DNA of 9,503 nt from Clostridiaceae bacterium (lineage in GTDB: Bacteria > Bacillota > Clostridia > Acetivibrionales > DUMC01), in the NCBI GenBank assembly GCA_012512865.1, contig JAAZDH010000106.1:1-9503 (forward strand), in the 5' to 3' direction. Below are positions 1-7,546 of this stretch, piece after piece. Under the pieces are notes generated by a model. It was given only the letters and a program-made list of their open reading frames with translations. It did no database searches and had not been told where the DNA came from. The translations under genes were made by a program, and so were the position numbers. Position 1 is the first letter of the stretch. Each line of letters begins with the position of its first letter.

Positions 1-649
1 AATCTTTTACCAGCTTTTCCTCCAACCTATCGTTTACGGAAACATGGTTTAAAGTAAACTCATACCCGTTTATTTGCTTTATAACCTTCTTTATTTCGTC
101 AATTTTAGCGAAATTACCAAGATCAACTGCAATTCCTACATTCCTGGAATCCTGCAATGCCCTGTTGATTTTTAAGAAATCATTAAAACCGAAATTAGGT
201 TGTGTGAAAATATCAAACGCTATTCTGACAACTGTTTCCCCCTTGCCCCCGCCGGCACTGTACGATGCAAACCTGGCAAGCGAATTTAAAAACGTTTCTA
301 TTGTGGTATATGTCTTTTCCATTACCATATTTCCTGGAATCGTCTTAAAAATAAGCCTCAGCACCTTGCCTTCCAGCCTGTTAAGGAGATTTACGCATTT
401 TTTTGCCAACATTATATCCTCAAGCAAATTGAAATCTGTATAATAACAAAAACCATGTAATTTTAACCCGGATTCAGGAAGTTTGGTTTTGAAATATCTT
501 AATTCTTTGTCTCCTTCAAGACCTTCCAGCTCTAACAACTTTTTTCTATCAACAAGCAACTCAATAGCTTTCACATTATGTGCAACAGCCGCATCAATAA
601 TTTCTTCATTAGTATATTGCCCGCCCTTATTTGAGAATATAACATCCAT
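1..649 (-). CDS. Sugar phosphate isomerase/epimerase-like TIM barrel, C-terminus cut by window edge
   Basis: This reading frame is visible for 216 codons and continues past the left edge. Its start is the ATG at 647-649, preceded by an AGGAGGG ribosome binding site that overlaps the stop of the upstream URO-D gene (11 bases between the genes), so the two are probably cotranscribed and translationally coupled. The protein begins MDVIFSNKGG. It alternates predicted strands and helices in the style of the AP-endonuclease-2/xylose-isomerase-like barrel: an early strand ending in Ala-Ile-Glu (Glu30), a later strand Arg-Ile-Ala-Phe-Asp (Asp146) and Gly-Ile-Ala-Val-Asp-Leu-Gly-Asn (Asp176). The last resembles the D-x-G-[HN] strand that supplies a metal ligand in the family. 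Such enzymes isomerise or epimerise sugars or cyclitols with a divalent metal. The match is by fold pattern only; the substrate is unknown, and the final metal-binding strand lies outside the window. Confidence 0.7.
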   Translation of the reverse strand, partial: MDVIFSNKGGQYTNEEIIDAAVAHNVKAIELLVDRKKLLELEGLEGDKELRYFKTKLPESGLKLHGFCYYTDFNLLEDIMLAKKCVNLLNRLEGKVLRLIFKTIPGNMVMEKTYTTIETFLNSLARFASYSAGGGKGETVVRIAFDIFTQPNFGFNDFLKINRALQDSRNVGIAVDLGNFAKIDEIKKVIKQINGYEFTLNHVSVNDRLEEKLVKD

Positions 650-660
650 ATTGTTCCCTC

Positions 661-1833
661 CTAATCATTACCGGGCCCGGTTTTCTTTTTGCTTCCCGGC
701 GCATAGCACTCACGGGCAGCTTTAAACATGGCAATAACGTTTTCCGGCGGCACATCTTTTTGCAGGTTATGTGCTGCTGCAAATATATATCCCCCATCTT
801 TAGAAATAATGTCAATAACTCCCTTTACTTCTTTCTTTACATCCTCTTCCGTCCCAAAAGGCAGTATCTTCTGGGTGTCGATTCCCCCATGAAAACATAT
901 TTGTTTACTATATGATTTCTTCAAACTTCCTGCAGACATAAGTTCGTTAACAGGCTGTATGGGATTTAATATCTGTACGCCAGCCTCTATAAGACTTGGT
1001 ATCAAGCTGTGCACATTTCCGCAGGAGTGATGAAGATACGCCGCTTTTGTATACTTTCTTGTATAGCGTATTCTCTCCTCAAAGTACGGCTTTATCAGGG
1101 CATCAAAAGTTTCCGGTGAGACAAAGGAATTTTCCTGGATGGCAAAATCATCCCCGCTTGAAGTATAATGAATATATTCGCCTATTTCACTGTAATATAT
1201 GTCTATCACTTTTTCCTGGTATGCCAGTATTATATTAAAAAACTTCTTAATAAAATCAGTGTCTAATGCCATTTTAATAAGAAAATCATCAAATCCGCAC
1301 ATCCAGCAGCCCAGTTCAAATATGCCATATACCGGATGAGACGCGCATATAACATAATCAGTATTTTCATACAAGTACTTCGCCCTGTCCCTGATGGCTT
1401 CAATTTCTTTGTAATCAATTGATTCCGGTTCAGGCCAGGGATAACTGTCAAGGTCATCAACTCTTGCCCCTCTCAGGGGAAATCCAACGTGCTCCCAGTA
1501 TAAACCTGTATACTTATACCTCATACCCCATTCATCGATGTACTCGCTATTACTTATTCTTTTTGCAAGTGATTTTTTGGGAGATAAAATTGAACCCACA
1601 GGTCTTGTGTCTATATCAAGATATTTTAAGATTCTCTCATCAATAATTTGACCATTTATATCCCCAAAAAGCTCATCCTTCTCTTTCCCACCGTTAAAAC
1701 CCAATAGATCGCTAATTTTATCTAATAGTGCATTGTCTATTCCTGACAAGGGACAACCGGCAAGATCAAGTATGAGCTTTTCAGGCTCCCTGTTTTCCAG
1801 CGTTGCATAAAAATTTTCACACCTGCTCATCAT
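661..1833 (-). CDS. URO-D family protein, methylcobamide methyltransferase-like (second of the pair)
   Basis: The 390-residue product belongs to the uroporphyrinogen decarboxylase (URO-D) superfamily, nearer the MtaA/CmuA methyltransferase-like branch than haem UroD. Visible marks are Tyr-Pro-Trp-Pro-Glu-Pro (131-136) typical of this group, Gly-Asp-Asp-Phe (227-230) on a barrel strand, His-His-Ser-Cys-Gly (268-272), Cys-Phe-His-Gly-Gly-Ile-Asp-Thr-Gln (313-321), then a Gly-Thr-Glu-Glu helix and Ala-His-Asn (354-356). His269-x-Cys271 corresponds to the zinc-binding His-x-Cys of MtaA. Where MtaA has its third ligand, a cysteine near the C-terminus, this protein has His355-Asn. The Arg-rich N-terminal motif of true UroD is absent. 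Tandem ATGs stand at 1833 and 1830; a GAGGGGGG site fits the first. The gene overlaps the preceding URO-D gene by 17 bases, which suggests coupling. A role in transferring a methyl group from a methylated substrate is inference. Confidence 0.88.
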   Translation of the reverse strand: MMSRCENFYATLENREPEKLILDLAGCPLSGIDNALLDKISDLLGFNGGKEKDELFGDINGQIIDERILKYLDIDTRPVGSILSPKKSLAKRISNSEYIDEWGMRYKYTGLYWEHVGFPLRGARVDDLDSYPWPEPESIDYKEIEAIRDRAKYLYENTDYVICASHPVYGIFELGCWMCGFDDFLIKMALDTDFIKKFFNIILAYQEKVIDIYYSEIGEYIHYTSSGDDFAIQENSFVSPETFDALIKPYFEERIRYTRKYTKAAYLHHSCGNVHSLIPSLIEAGVQILNPIQPVNELMSAGSLKKSYSKQICFHGGIDTQKILPFGTEEDVKKEVKGVIDIISKDGGYIFAAAHNLQKDVPPENVIAMFKAARECYAPGSKKKTGPGND

Positions 1834-2797
1834 TAAGAACCCCCCTCTTTCCTAAATCTTTGAATGCTTGTATACAGTAATCGTAATTTTCTTTCGATAA
1901 GAAATTGAGACTATAATAATCTTCCACCAAGTCAATAAAACCTCCGTTAAATTTCCCTAAAGAATCAATAAGCCGCCTTACATAATCATATATTTCTTTT
2001 TTCCCGCCATTAATTGCTGTAGTCTGAATGTCTACAGGGCATTGAAAACACACCTTTCCGCCAAATTCTTCCCCAAGCCTCTCCACCCCGTAGACATTTG
2101 GCTGATTAAAGTTTAATATGTCTGCTCCTACTTCAATAAGGTCCTCTATAATATCATAACAGTAACCACAACTGTGAAAGTATACATGCATACCTAAACT
2201 ATGTACAAGATCAAATTGCCTTTTATATCTTGGCTTGAAAAAATCCCTCCATAATGTTGGTGAAATAATTAGTCTATCCTGTGTGCCCCAATCATCATAG
2301 AAAGCCACTGCATCAATTTTAAACTTCCCGTATATTTTAATGATGTCTTCTTCAAAACCAAAAACCATGTCTGCAAGCATAGCTAAATTCTCTCTTTCCA
2401 GGTACAAGTCTTCGAGTACGTTCGAGAAACCTCTTATAAAAGTCATCTGGTTAAAACCTGTAATACCCATGCCTCCTAAAATGTACTTATCTTTATTCTC
2501 TTCTATAAATTCCTCGAATCCTTCAGTACGCCCTTCTGTAAACGGGCCTGGCGGGCTGTAGTTTTTAAGCATGGACCAGTCTTTAATAGGAAAATCTTTT
2601 GGCTGTCCCAATGTTTTATCAAGCCTTTCCCATACGTATCCCCATTCTGAAATCCTATTACCTTTACTATCGAAGTTTCGAGCAGGTTTATACATGATAA
2701 ATTTAATATCTGATTCATCTTTTCCCACTATATTTATTGGTATCCTTTCAGGTCCGTTCATTTCAACTGCCCGTTTAACAATTTCCTTGCTGTTCAA
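1817..2797 (-). CDS. URO-D family protein, methylcobamide methyltransferase-like (first of the pair)
   Basis: This is a 326-residue URO-D superfamily protein. It opens MNSKEIVKRA followed by Pro-Glu-Arg-Ile-Pro-Ile (16-21), the usual N-terminus of MtaA/CmuA-type and orphan URO-D proteins. Further marks are Tyr-Asp-Asp-Trp-Gly (167-171) before an Ile-Ser-Pro-x-x-Trp-Arg motif, Phe-His-Ser-Cys-Gly (207-211), an Asn-Phe-Asn-Gln-Pro turn (229-233) and Cys-Phe-Gln-Cys-Pro-Val-Asp-Ile-Gln (250-258). His208-x-Cys210 could hold zinc as in MtaA. No cysteine occupies the third-ligand position; Asp-Tyr-Tyr occurs near there instead. The start is TTG, chosen because AGGAGG lies seven bases upstream and because it gives the family's normal N-terminus; the first in-frame ATG would remove that segment. 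It is only distantly similar to the neighbouring URO-D protein, so the pair is unlikely to be a recent duplication. Function in haem synthesis is unlikely; substrate unknown. Confidence 0.88.
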   Translation of the reverse strand: MNSKEIVKRAVEMNGPERIPINIVGKDESDIKFIMYKPARNFDSKGNRISEWGYVWERLDKTLGQPKDFPIKDWSMLKNYSPPGPFTEGRTEGFEEFIEENKDKYILGGMGITGFNQMTFIRGFSNVLEDLYLERENLAMLADMVFGFEEDIIKIYGKFKIDAVAFYDDWGTQDRLIISPTLWRDFFKPRYKRQFDLVHSLGMHVYFHSCGYCYDIIEDLIEVGADILNFNQPNVYGVERLGEEFGGKVCFQCPVDIQTTAINGGKKEIYDYVRRLIDSLGKFNGGFIDLVEDYYSLNFLSKENYDYCIQAFKDLGKRGVLNDEQV

Positions 2798-2804
2798 ACA
2801 ATTT

Positions 2805-2810
2805 CCTCCT
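2805..2810 (-). promoter_or_regulatory. Ribosome binding site that fixes a TTG start
   Basis: A perfect AGGAGG stands seven bases before the TTG at 2795-2797. No ATG or GTG lies at a suitable distance, so this site decides the start of the first URO-D gene. Confidence 0.8.
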
Positions 2811-2859
2811 CGCGCATACTTTTATTTTGTATTCTTATTTATTTCTTGTTTTTGTTTCA

Positions 2860-4260
2860 TCAATAAACCCATTCTAATCTCAAAGGCTGCTCTATTTTTA
2901 TCATACGCTGTATTAGCAATTTTCTCGCTTCCGTAAGTTTGTCCGCATATTCCGGGTTACAGGCAACATTGTTGTATTCCCATGGATCCTTTTCAAGGTC
3001 ATATAATCGTTCTTCTTCATTTGTTTTCACTACATATCTGAAACCATCCATTCTCAACGACTTCCACCCATGGTATTCGCATAAACCCAGCCCGTCGCCC
3101 TCATAGGTATTCAATGTTTTTATTACCGGGAGCAAACTTCCTTGGACAAAGGGAGGTACCGGTATTCCTGCAAGTTCAAGAATAGTAGGCAAAATGTCCA
3201 CACATTCAACTATATCACCTGCCTGTTTTCCTTTAACCCCTCCAAGTGCTTCCGGCACCCTAAATATCAAAGGTACACGGCTTATAACATCAGGTGCCCA
3301 GTATCCCTTTCCATACTGAAAATGATCTCCCATCCAATCCCCATGATCACTAGTGAAAATAATTATTGTATTATCATATATCTCCAATTCCTTGAGTGTC
3401 TTTATTATCTTTCCTATCCAAAAATCAACCTCGCTTATCATCGCATAATACCCGAGATAAGCTGATTTAACCTGTCCATCGCTGAAGTAATCATCAGTTC
3501 TCCTTCTATCCATTTCAGCGGGATAATCAGGTATCGGCATATCCTGTACATTATATAGGTCCATAAACTCCCTGGGAGCAACAAATGGAGGATGCGGTGA
3601 ATAAAAGCCGGAAAAACAAAAGAATGTATCGTTTTTATGACTTTTTATATATTCAATTGTTTGCTCTCCTACAAATGCAGAATGTGTAAATTCACTCTTC
3701 CCTCGAAACTCATACGATTTATCGATTACACGTTCAGGGTGTTTTATTTTGTCATGAAATCCTGTCATCCTGTACCATATTTCCGAAGCCGGGGGTAAAC
3801 CCAGGCTAACATAATCAAGCTGTTCCGGATCTTTACGTTTAACCCATGCTCTATAAGCATCTTCATAACAGCCAGGTTCATCGGAAATCTCCAGGTGGTG
3901 AAAGCCATACGGAGGATGTATATCCCTGTGGTCGCGGTTTGAATGAGCTAAAAAGTGCAGCTTGCCTATTACTGCGTTATGGTATCCGTAATTTCTCAGC
4001 ATCACAGGAAGCGTCACCATTTCCCCGGGAACATTAACAGCCATTTGCGTAATACTCAACGCCGAGCAGTATCTTCCTGTGAGAAGGCTTATACGGCTTG
4101 GCATGCAAACCGGGCTCTGTGAAATGCAGCAACTAAAATTAACTCCTTCTTAAGCAAGTGCATCAAGATTAGGTGTTTTAATTATTTTATTACCATTTAC
4201 GCCTAATGTATCCCATCGCTGTTCATCAGTATGAATTAATAATATGTTGGGCCTTTTCAT
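2860..4260 (-). pseudogene. Sulfatase (type I, formylglycine) interrupted by one in-frame TAA
   Basis: Read from the ATG at 4258-4260 the frame encodes a 466-residue sulfatase of normal length, but codon 37 is TAA (4150-4152) in the stretch Leu-Asp-Ala-Leu-Ala-stop-Glu-Gly-Val, where relatives usually have lysine; AAA to TAA is a single change. Everything else looks sound. His10-Thr-Asp-Glu-Gln-Arg-Trp-Asp is the first metal-binding strand, Cys52-Met-Pro-Ser-Arg is the Cys-type formylglycine signature, Gly-Lys-Leu-His (99-102) and Ser-Pro-His (221-223) are active-site segments, and Ser-Asp-His-Gly (304-307) provides further metal ligands. The longest open piece starts at Met53 (4104), one residue after the catalytic Cys, so internal restart would give a dead enzyme. 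No signal peptide is present, so the enzyme would be cytoplasmic. The family hydrolyses sulfate esters, with relatives acting on phosphonate monoesters. The gene may be freshly inactivated, recoded, or a base-calling error. Its own ribosome site (GGGGTG) is weak. Confidence 0.88.
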
Positions 4261-4353
4261 ATATGTACCACACCCCTTTTCGTACATTCCAGCAGCTTTT
4301 GCATTTACGGTCAAGCATATTTATTACTTAATCCAGCGGCCATACTCCCCCAG

Positions 4354-4485
4354 CTATCCCTTAACGCTGCCAAGAACAAGACCTTTCGTAAAATACTTCT
4401 GCAAAAACGGGTAAAACATAAGTATGGGTACCATAGCCATGACAATCTGTGCGGTTGAAACATTTTTATGCGATATTTTTTTCAC
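4354..4485 (-). pseudogene. Remnant: C-terminus of a carbohydrate ABC-transporter permease (LplC/YtcP type)
   Basis: The frame ending in TAG at 4354-4356 reads Val-Ser-Thr-Ala-Gln-Ile-Val-Met-Ala-Met-Val-Pro-Ile-Leu, then Phe-Tyr-Pro-Phe-Leu-Gln-Lys-Tyr-Phe, then Lys-Gly-Leu-Val-Leu-Gly-Ser-Val-Lys-Gly-stop. The Tyr-Pro-Phe-x-Gln-Lys-Tyr-Phe-x-Lys-Gly and Gly-[AS]-Val-Lys-Gly-end patterns are the hallmark C-terminus of LplC/YtcP-type inner-membrane sugar permeases. Only about 36 family residues remain of some 290. The frame is open back to 4485, where an in-frame TAA sits two codons upstream of a GTG; the first few codons look unrelated. No permease body, partner permease, solute-binding protein or ATPase is found in the window. 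It lies just upstream of the broken sulfatase, so an uptake system for the locus was probably deleted here. It is very unlikely to function. Confidence 0.85.
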
Positions 4486-4566
4486 TATTTAAAAAATATA
4501 AAACTACCATATCCCTGTATCGTATAGATTGCCCTGGCGTAACTCCTCTCTTTTCTTTTATCTTAT
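4486..4566. other. Gene-free AT-rich spacer upstream of the permease remnant
   Basis: With 4261-4353 on the other side of the permease remnant, this makes about 350 bases without an intact gene between the isomerase and the sulfatase. On the minus strand it contains a purine tract including AGAGGAG that resembles a ribosome binding site but has no start codon at a useful distance. No promoter, terminator hairpin or recognisable protein fragment was found in it. Confidence 0.5.
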
Positions 4567-4610
4567 TTTTTTACACTTATTTATACAATTTTTTGCATTT
4601 ATTTATACAA
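4567..4610. repeat. 22-bp tandem repeat, two copies
   Basis: Two adjacent 22-base units (4567-4588 and 4589-4610) match at 20 positions. Each is a T-run followed by a stretch ending CTTATTTATACAA or TTTATTTATACAA on the plus strand. They begin immediately after the stop codon of the isomerase gene and lead into the decayed segment with the permease remnant. There is no hairpin, so this is not a typical terminator; replication slippage at a deletion scar is a plausible origin. Confidence 0.75.
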
Positions 4611-5414
4611 TCACATTTTTTCGAAAAGCGATTTAATATAGGCTATATCTTTCTCAACATAGCTTTTCACATTTGCTTCATCCGTATACTCGGCAGTGAG
4701 ACACACCGTTCCTTCGTATCCCTTTTCCTTTAAATACTTAACCGCCCTTGACCACGAACAAAGCCCATGAATACCCGTTGTAAAGAACCTGTCCCGTTTT
4801 GCCTCACCGGCTTCAGGCCCGTTAATTCTTACGTAAAATGCATTTTTGAAATTAACCATGCAAAGGTGCGACCAGACAATGTCCAATGCCTGCTCGGGTT
4901 CTTCACCTGCAAGCCCGCTGTGCCCTGCATCCCATATCACACCTATGTACTTGGGATCAAAGTTTTCAACCAAATGGAGCATTTCCATGCTATTAGCAGT
5001 CATATAACCGAAGTGATGCTGAACCCCTATCTTGACACCATATTTTTCACACAACAGGACTAGCTTTTCGAACTCCTGTTTTTTCTTTTTTTCTGTTCCC
5101 ATATATCCCAATGCCGGGTCAACACCAACCATGATTCTTATAATGGGAACCCCAGCCTCTGCACAGGCAGCAAAAATATTCTCCTCGGTACTGCTGGCTA
5201 CACTCAAGATACTTACCCCGTATTCCTGGCGAAGTTTTTTTGCCATGGCTGGCAATTCTTTTTCCGCATTTTGAGGTTCCACTTGGAACCCGGGCCTCAA
5301 GGGAAATTCTATGCCATCAAATCCAAGTCTGCTTACAAATTTGCCTAGTTCATCTATAGACATATCCTTCCACATCTTTGTAAACACTGAAAACTTAATG
5401 TTCAGATCTCCCAT
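4611..5414 (-). CDS. Sugar phosphate isomerase/epimerase family TIM barrel
   Basis: The 267-residue product has the normal length of the AP-endonuclease-2/xylose-isomerase-like barrel family, which isomerises or epimerises sugars, ketoses and cyclitols with a divalent metal. Strand by strand one sees Phe-Asp-Gly-Ile-Glu (32-36), Ile-Gly-Val-Gln-His-His-Phe-Gly (129-136), Ile-Trp-Asp-Ala-Gly-His (160-165), Met-Val-Asn-Phe-Lys-Asn (186-191) and Leu-Thr-Ala-Glu-Tyr (239-243). Asp162, His165 and Glu242 sit where the family binds metal; the ligand usually given by a glutamate on the fourth strand is here in a Gln-His-His context. The ATG at 5414 has GGGGAGG seven bases upstream. The gene follows the dehydrogenase by 86 bases in the same direction, a frequent pairing in sugar and inositol catabolism. 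The substrate cannot be told from sequence. Confidence 0.9.
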   Translation of the reverse strand: MGDLNIKFSVFTKMWKDMSIDELGKFVSRLGFDGIEFPLRPGFQVEPQNAEKELPAMAKKLRQEYGVSILSVASSTEENIFAACAEAGVPIIRIMVGVDPALGYMGTEKKKKQEFEKLVLLCEKYGVKIGVQHHFGYMTANSMEMLHLVENFDPKYIGVIWDAGHSGLAGEEPEQALDIVWSHLCMVNFKNAFYVRINGPEAGEAKRDRFFTTGIHGLCSWSRAVKYLKEKGYEGTVCLTAEYTDEANVKSYVEKDIAYIKSLFEKM

Positions 5415-5500
5415 AAATAATCCTCCCCGTTAAACATTCTTTTGAAGCATTGAAGTCATTTGATGCACCTTTATTCATTTACTTAACTTATTAGAAACAT

Positions 5501-6484
5501 TTACCTGCCGGCAAGGAGAGCTTGTGCCAGTATTATTTCTGCTACTTCCATCGTCTTTACTGCATCTTGGAAACATGACGAGGGCAGTGTCCCATTCTTG
5601 CAGCAGTCAATAAACTCGCGGCACTTCGCCTGTACACCGGTGTACACGTAAAACTCGTCACTACCAGCAACCTCTTTTGTATCATATTCTATACCTTTTA
5701 CATCCCCATCCGCATACAAATAACCTTTGCTTTCATGCTCAACTTCAACATATATACCTGGAGAATGCATTTCCACTGCAAATATCCTTTTACCGCTTGA
5801 CCAGCTGTTTATAAGGAACCCTGTCGCACCATTGTCAAAATGCAGTGTTGCGGATATGAAGTTGATATCAGGGGTTAACACTCTCTTCGTGTGGCTGTCA
5901 ACTTTTACAACTTCACCGCCGCATATCCATCTCAACGTATCAATGGAATGTACACAATCGTCCATCATGTGGTCCCTTGCGTCCAAATATGGTGTCAGCA
6001 TGCATTTATAGAATTTGCACACGGCATGGACAATTGGCCCCCTCTTAAGGCATTCTTCTCGCAATTTAACTACAATCGGGGTTATGCGCCTTTGGAAAGC
6101 CACCTGGGTTATACACCTTTTCTTTTCTGCCAGGTAAGTTAATGACCTTGCCTGGTGGATAGTGATTCCAAAAGGTTTCTCGATAAACAGGTTCAACCCT
6201 TGCTCAAGGCACCATTTCCAGGCATCATACATTATATTTGGCTGCCCGATGGCAAATACTGCATAAGGTTTTACATCGTTTATCATATTTTGGTAGTCAT
6301 TAATTGTCCTACCATAGACTCCTTTAATATTGTACTTTTCAGCAAGCTTATTCACCCTGGCAGTGTCTATATCGCAAATTGCAGCAACTTCCACGTCTTG
6401 CAACGATGCAAGCGATGGATATATGACCTGCTCCGCTCTAGCTCCTGCCCCTATAACTACGACTTTAAATTTATCATCGCTCAT
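5501..6484 (-). CDS. Gfo/Idh/MocA family NAD(P)-dependent oxidoreductase
   Basis: This 327-residue protein has the two domains of the family. An N-terminal Rossmann fold (about 1-125) carries Val-Ile-Gly-Ala-Gly-Ala-Arg-Ala (10-17), a strand ending in Ile-Cys-Asp-Ile-Asp that should contact the cofactor ribose, and the signature Glu-Lys-Pro (102-104), whose lysine is catalytic in relatives. The C-terminal alpha/beta domain holds Asp-Asp-Cys-Val-His-Ser-Ile-Asp (175-182), matching the D-x-x-x-H-x-x-D motif with a catalytic histidine. Members oxidise or reduce a hydroxyl of sugars, inositols or related acids in the cytoplasm. The ATG at 6484 is preceded by GGGAGG. The gene lies between the C-N hydrolase and the isomerase; oxidation before isomerisation or cleavage is the usual logic of such clusters. 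The exact substrate and the choice of NAD or NADP are not evident. Confidence 0.92.
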   Translation of the reverse strand: MSDDKFKVVVIGAGARAEQVIYPSLASLQDVEVAAICDIDTARVNKLAEKYNIKGVYGRTINDYQNMINDVKPYAVFAIGQPNIMYDAWKWCLEQGLNLFIEKPFGITIHQARSLTYLAEKKRCITQVAFQRRITPIVVKLREECLKRGPIVHAVCKFYKCMLTPYLDARDHMMDDCVHSIDTLRWICGGEVVKVDSHTKRVLTPDINFISATLHFDNGATGFLINSWSSGKRIFAVEMHSPGIYVEVEHESKGYLYADGDVKGIEYDTKEVAGSDEFYVYTGVQAKCREFIDCCKNGTLPSSCFQDAVKTMEVAEIILAQALLAGR

Positions 6485-6510
6485 CTTGACTTCCTCCCTT
6501 GCTTTTTAAC

Positions 6511-6532
6511 TTTAGTTTAATTTTAGTTTAAT
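6511..6532. repeat. 11-bp tandem duplication upstream of the dehydrogenase gene
   Basis: TTTAGTTTAAT is repeated twice in direct succession in the 144-base gap between the C-N hydrolase and the dehydrogenase. It may be simple sequence or a protein-binding site. No convincing promoter was seen beside it. Confidence 0.5.
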
Positions 6533-6628
6533 TTAACCTGTTGTGCTACTTAAAAAATTTACAGGCTATAGAAATATTATGGCAACTCCGGCAGCTATGG
6601 TATCCCTACTAAGAGTGAGTGGTTATCA

Positions 6629-7546
6629 TTAAATAGTTTTGCCAATAAATCTCCACCCCCTCATCTTGTCTATTTCACGGCGGCTTCGTTCCTTATAATC
6701 CCTCAATTCCTCCATGCCATATTTTTTTGCGGTTTCACGCACGCTTACGCCTGGCTTTACAGCTTTCAGGACAAACCACTGCTCTCGCTCCATGAAAATT
6801 TCCTCCTGTATCGAATCACCATGCTCAGCCAACAACTTGTCACGTTTTTCTATATTGAAATCCTGGTGATATATCCTCCTGTCAAGGTCTAATGTTATCC
6901 TGCTGACATTTATACCCTCGCTTTTTTCATAAAAAATTTCCTCCCCCGTAATATCATATACTATGCAATCGCCTGCCGAGGTTGACGTTACAATGTAATA
7001 ATTATGGTTTATTGCATGTGCTTGCAGGGTTGTACCTGCCGAATATGCGCTGACCCATAATATCAGCTCCGCCCCTTGGTCCGCCATCCTTTTCCATACC
7101 TCGGGGAAGTTTACATCAAAGCATATTGCTATTCCTATGCAGCCAAAGTCAGCCTGGTATACAGGTGCTTCCAAACCTGGCCCTGTAGGTGGTTGAAGGT
7201 CAAATTCAGACCAATAAGGGAATACCTTGTCATAAATAAATACCACTTTACCCTGACGATCCAACAAAATAGCAGAATTGAGCCTTTTTGCATACTCTGT
7301 CTTTCTAAAAATGGGGCATACTATGTAAGTTTTATTTTTTTCAGCAAGTTCTGCCATCCTGGAAACAGTAACCCCTTCAAGAGTTTCCGGTTCGCCCTGT
7401 TCCCCGTTCCAGGTTTCTGGAAGTACAATAATGTCTGTCCCCTTAGACCCTTCCTGGTCTACAACCCCCGAAATCTCATCCAAGCTCTTATTATTAAAAC
7501 TTATACTTACAATTCTTACAGGCCTCCCGGTTTTTTCATTAAGCAT
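6629..7546 (-). CDS. Carbon-nitrogen hydrolase (nitrilase superfamily)
   Basis: The 305-residue protein shows the full Glu-Lys-Cys triad of the nitrilase superfamily: Leu-Pro-Glu44-Thr-Trp, Tyr-Asp-Lys107-Val-Phe-Pro, and Ile-Cys142-Phe-Asp-Val-Asn-Phe-Pro-Glu. A supporting glutamate may lie in Ser-Glu-Phe (113-115). These cytoplasmic enzymes hydrolyse amides, carbamoyl amines or nitriles; the branch cannot be assigned. After the core (about residues 10-225) comes a charged C-terminal extension of roughly 75 residues containing Pro-Gly-Val-Ser-Val-Arg-Glu and an Arg/Glu-rich helix, probably an arm used in oligomerisation. An in-frame TGA lies two codons before the ATG at 7546, so the start cannot be further upstream; the best ribosome site is GGGGG ten bases away, weaker than its neighbours'. 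It is the first intact gene after the main promoter. In this context it could remove an N-acyl or amide group from an amino sugar or uronamide, which is inference. Confidence 0.9.
   Translation of the reverse strand: MLNEKTGRPVRIVSISFNNKSLDEISGVVDQEGSKGTDIIVLPETWNGEQGEPETLEGVTVSRMAELAEKNKTYIVCPIFRKTEYAKRLNSAILLDRQGKVVFIYDKVFPYWSEFDLQPPTGPGLEAPVYQADFGCIGIAICFDVNFPEVWKRMADQGAELILWVSAYSAGTTLQAHAINHNYYIVTSTSAGDCIVYDITGEEIFYEKSEGINVSRITLDLDRRIYHQDFNIEKRDKLLAEHGDSIQEEIFMEREQWFVLKAVKPGVSVRETAKKYGMEELRDYKERSRREIDKMRGWRFIGKTI

Noticed and set aside
165..725. Plus-strand open frames at 165-443 and 483-725.
   Set aside because: They lie antisense to the isomerase-like gene and the URO-D gene, which have good starts, ribosome sites and family features; the plus-strand frames have none.
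661..2797. Annotation of the two URO-D proteins as haem-pathway uroporphyrinogen decarboxylase (hemE).
   Set aside because: The N-terminal Arg-rich substrate motif of HemE is absent, the His-Ser-Cys-Gly motif is of the methyltransferase type, and no other haem gene is nearby.
6540..6628. Short stretch after the C-N hydrolase stop that in one minus-strand frame reads Thr-Ile-Ala-Ala-Gly-Val-Ala-Ile-Ile-Phe-Leu, reminiscent of an ABC permease segment.
   Set aside because: Only about a dozen hydrophobic residues before a stop; too short to separate from chance.
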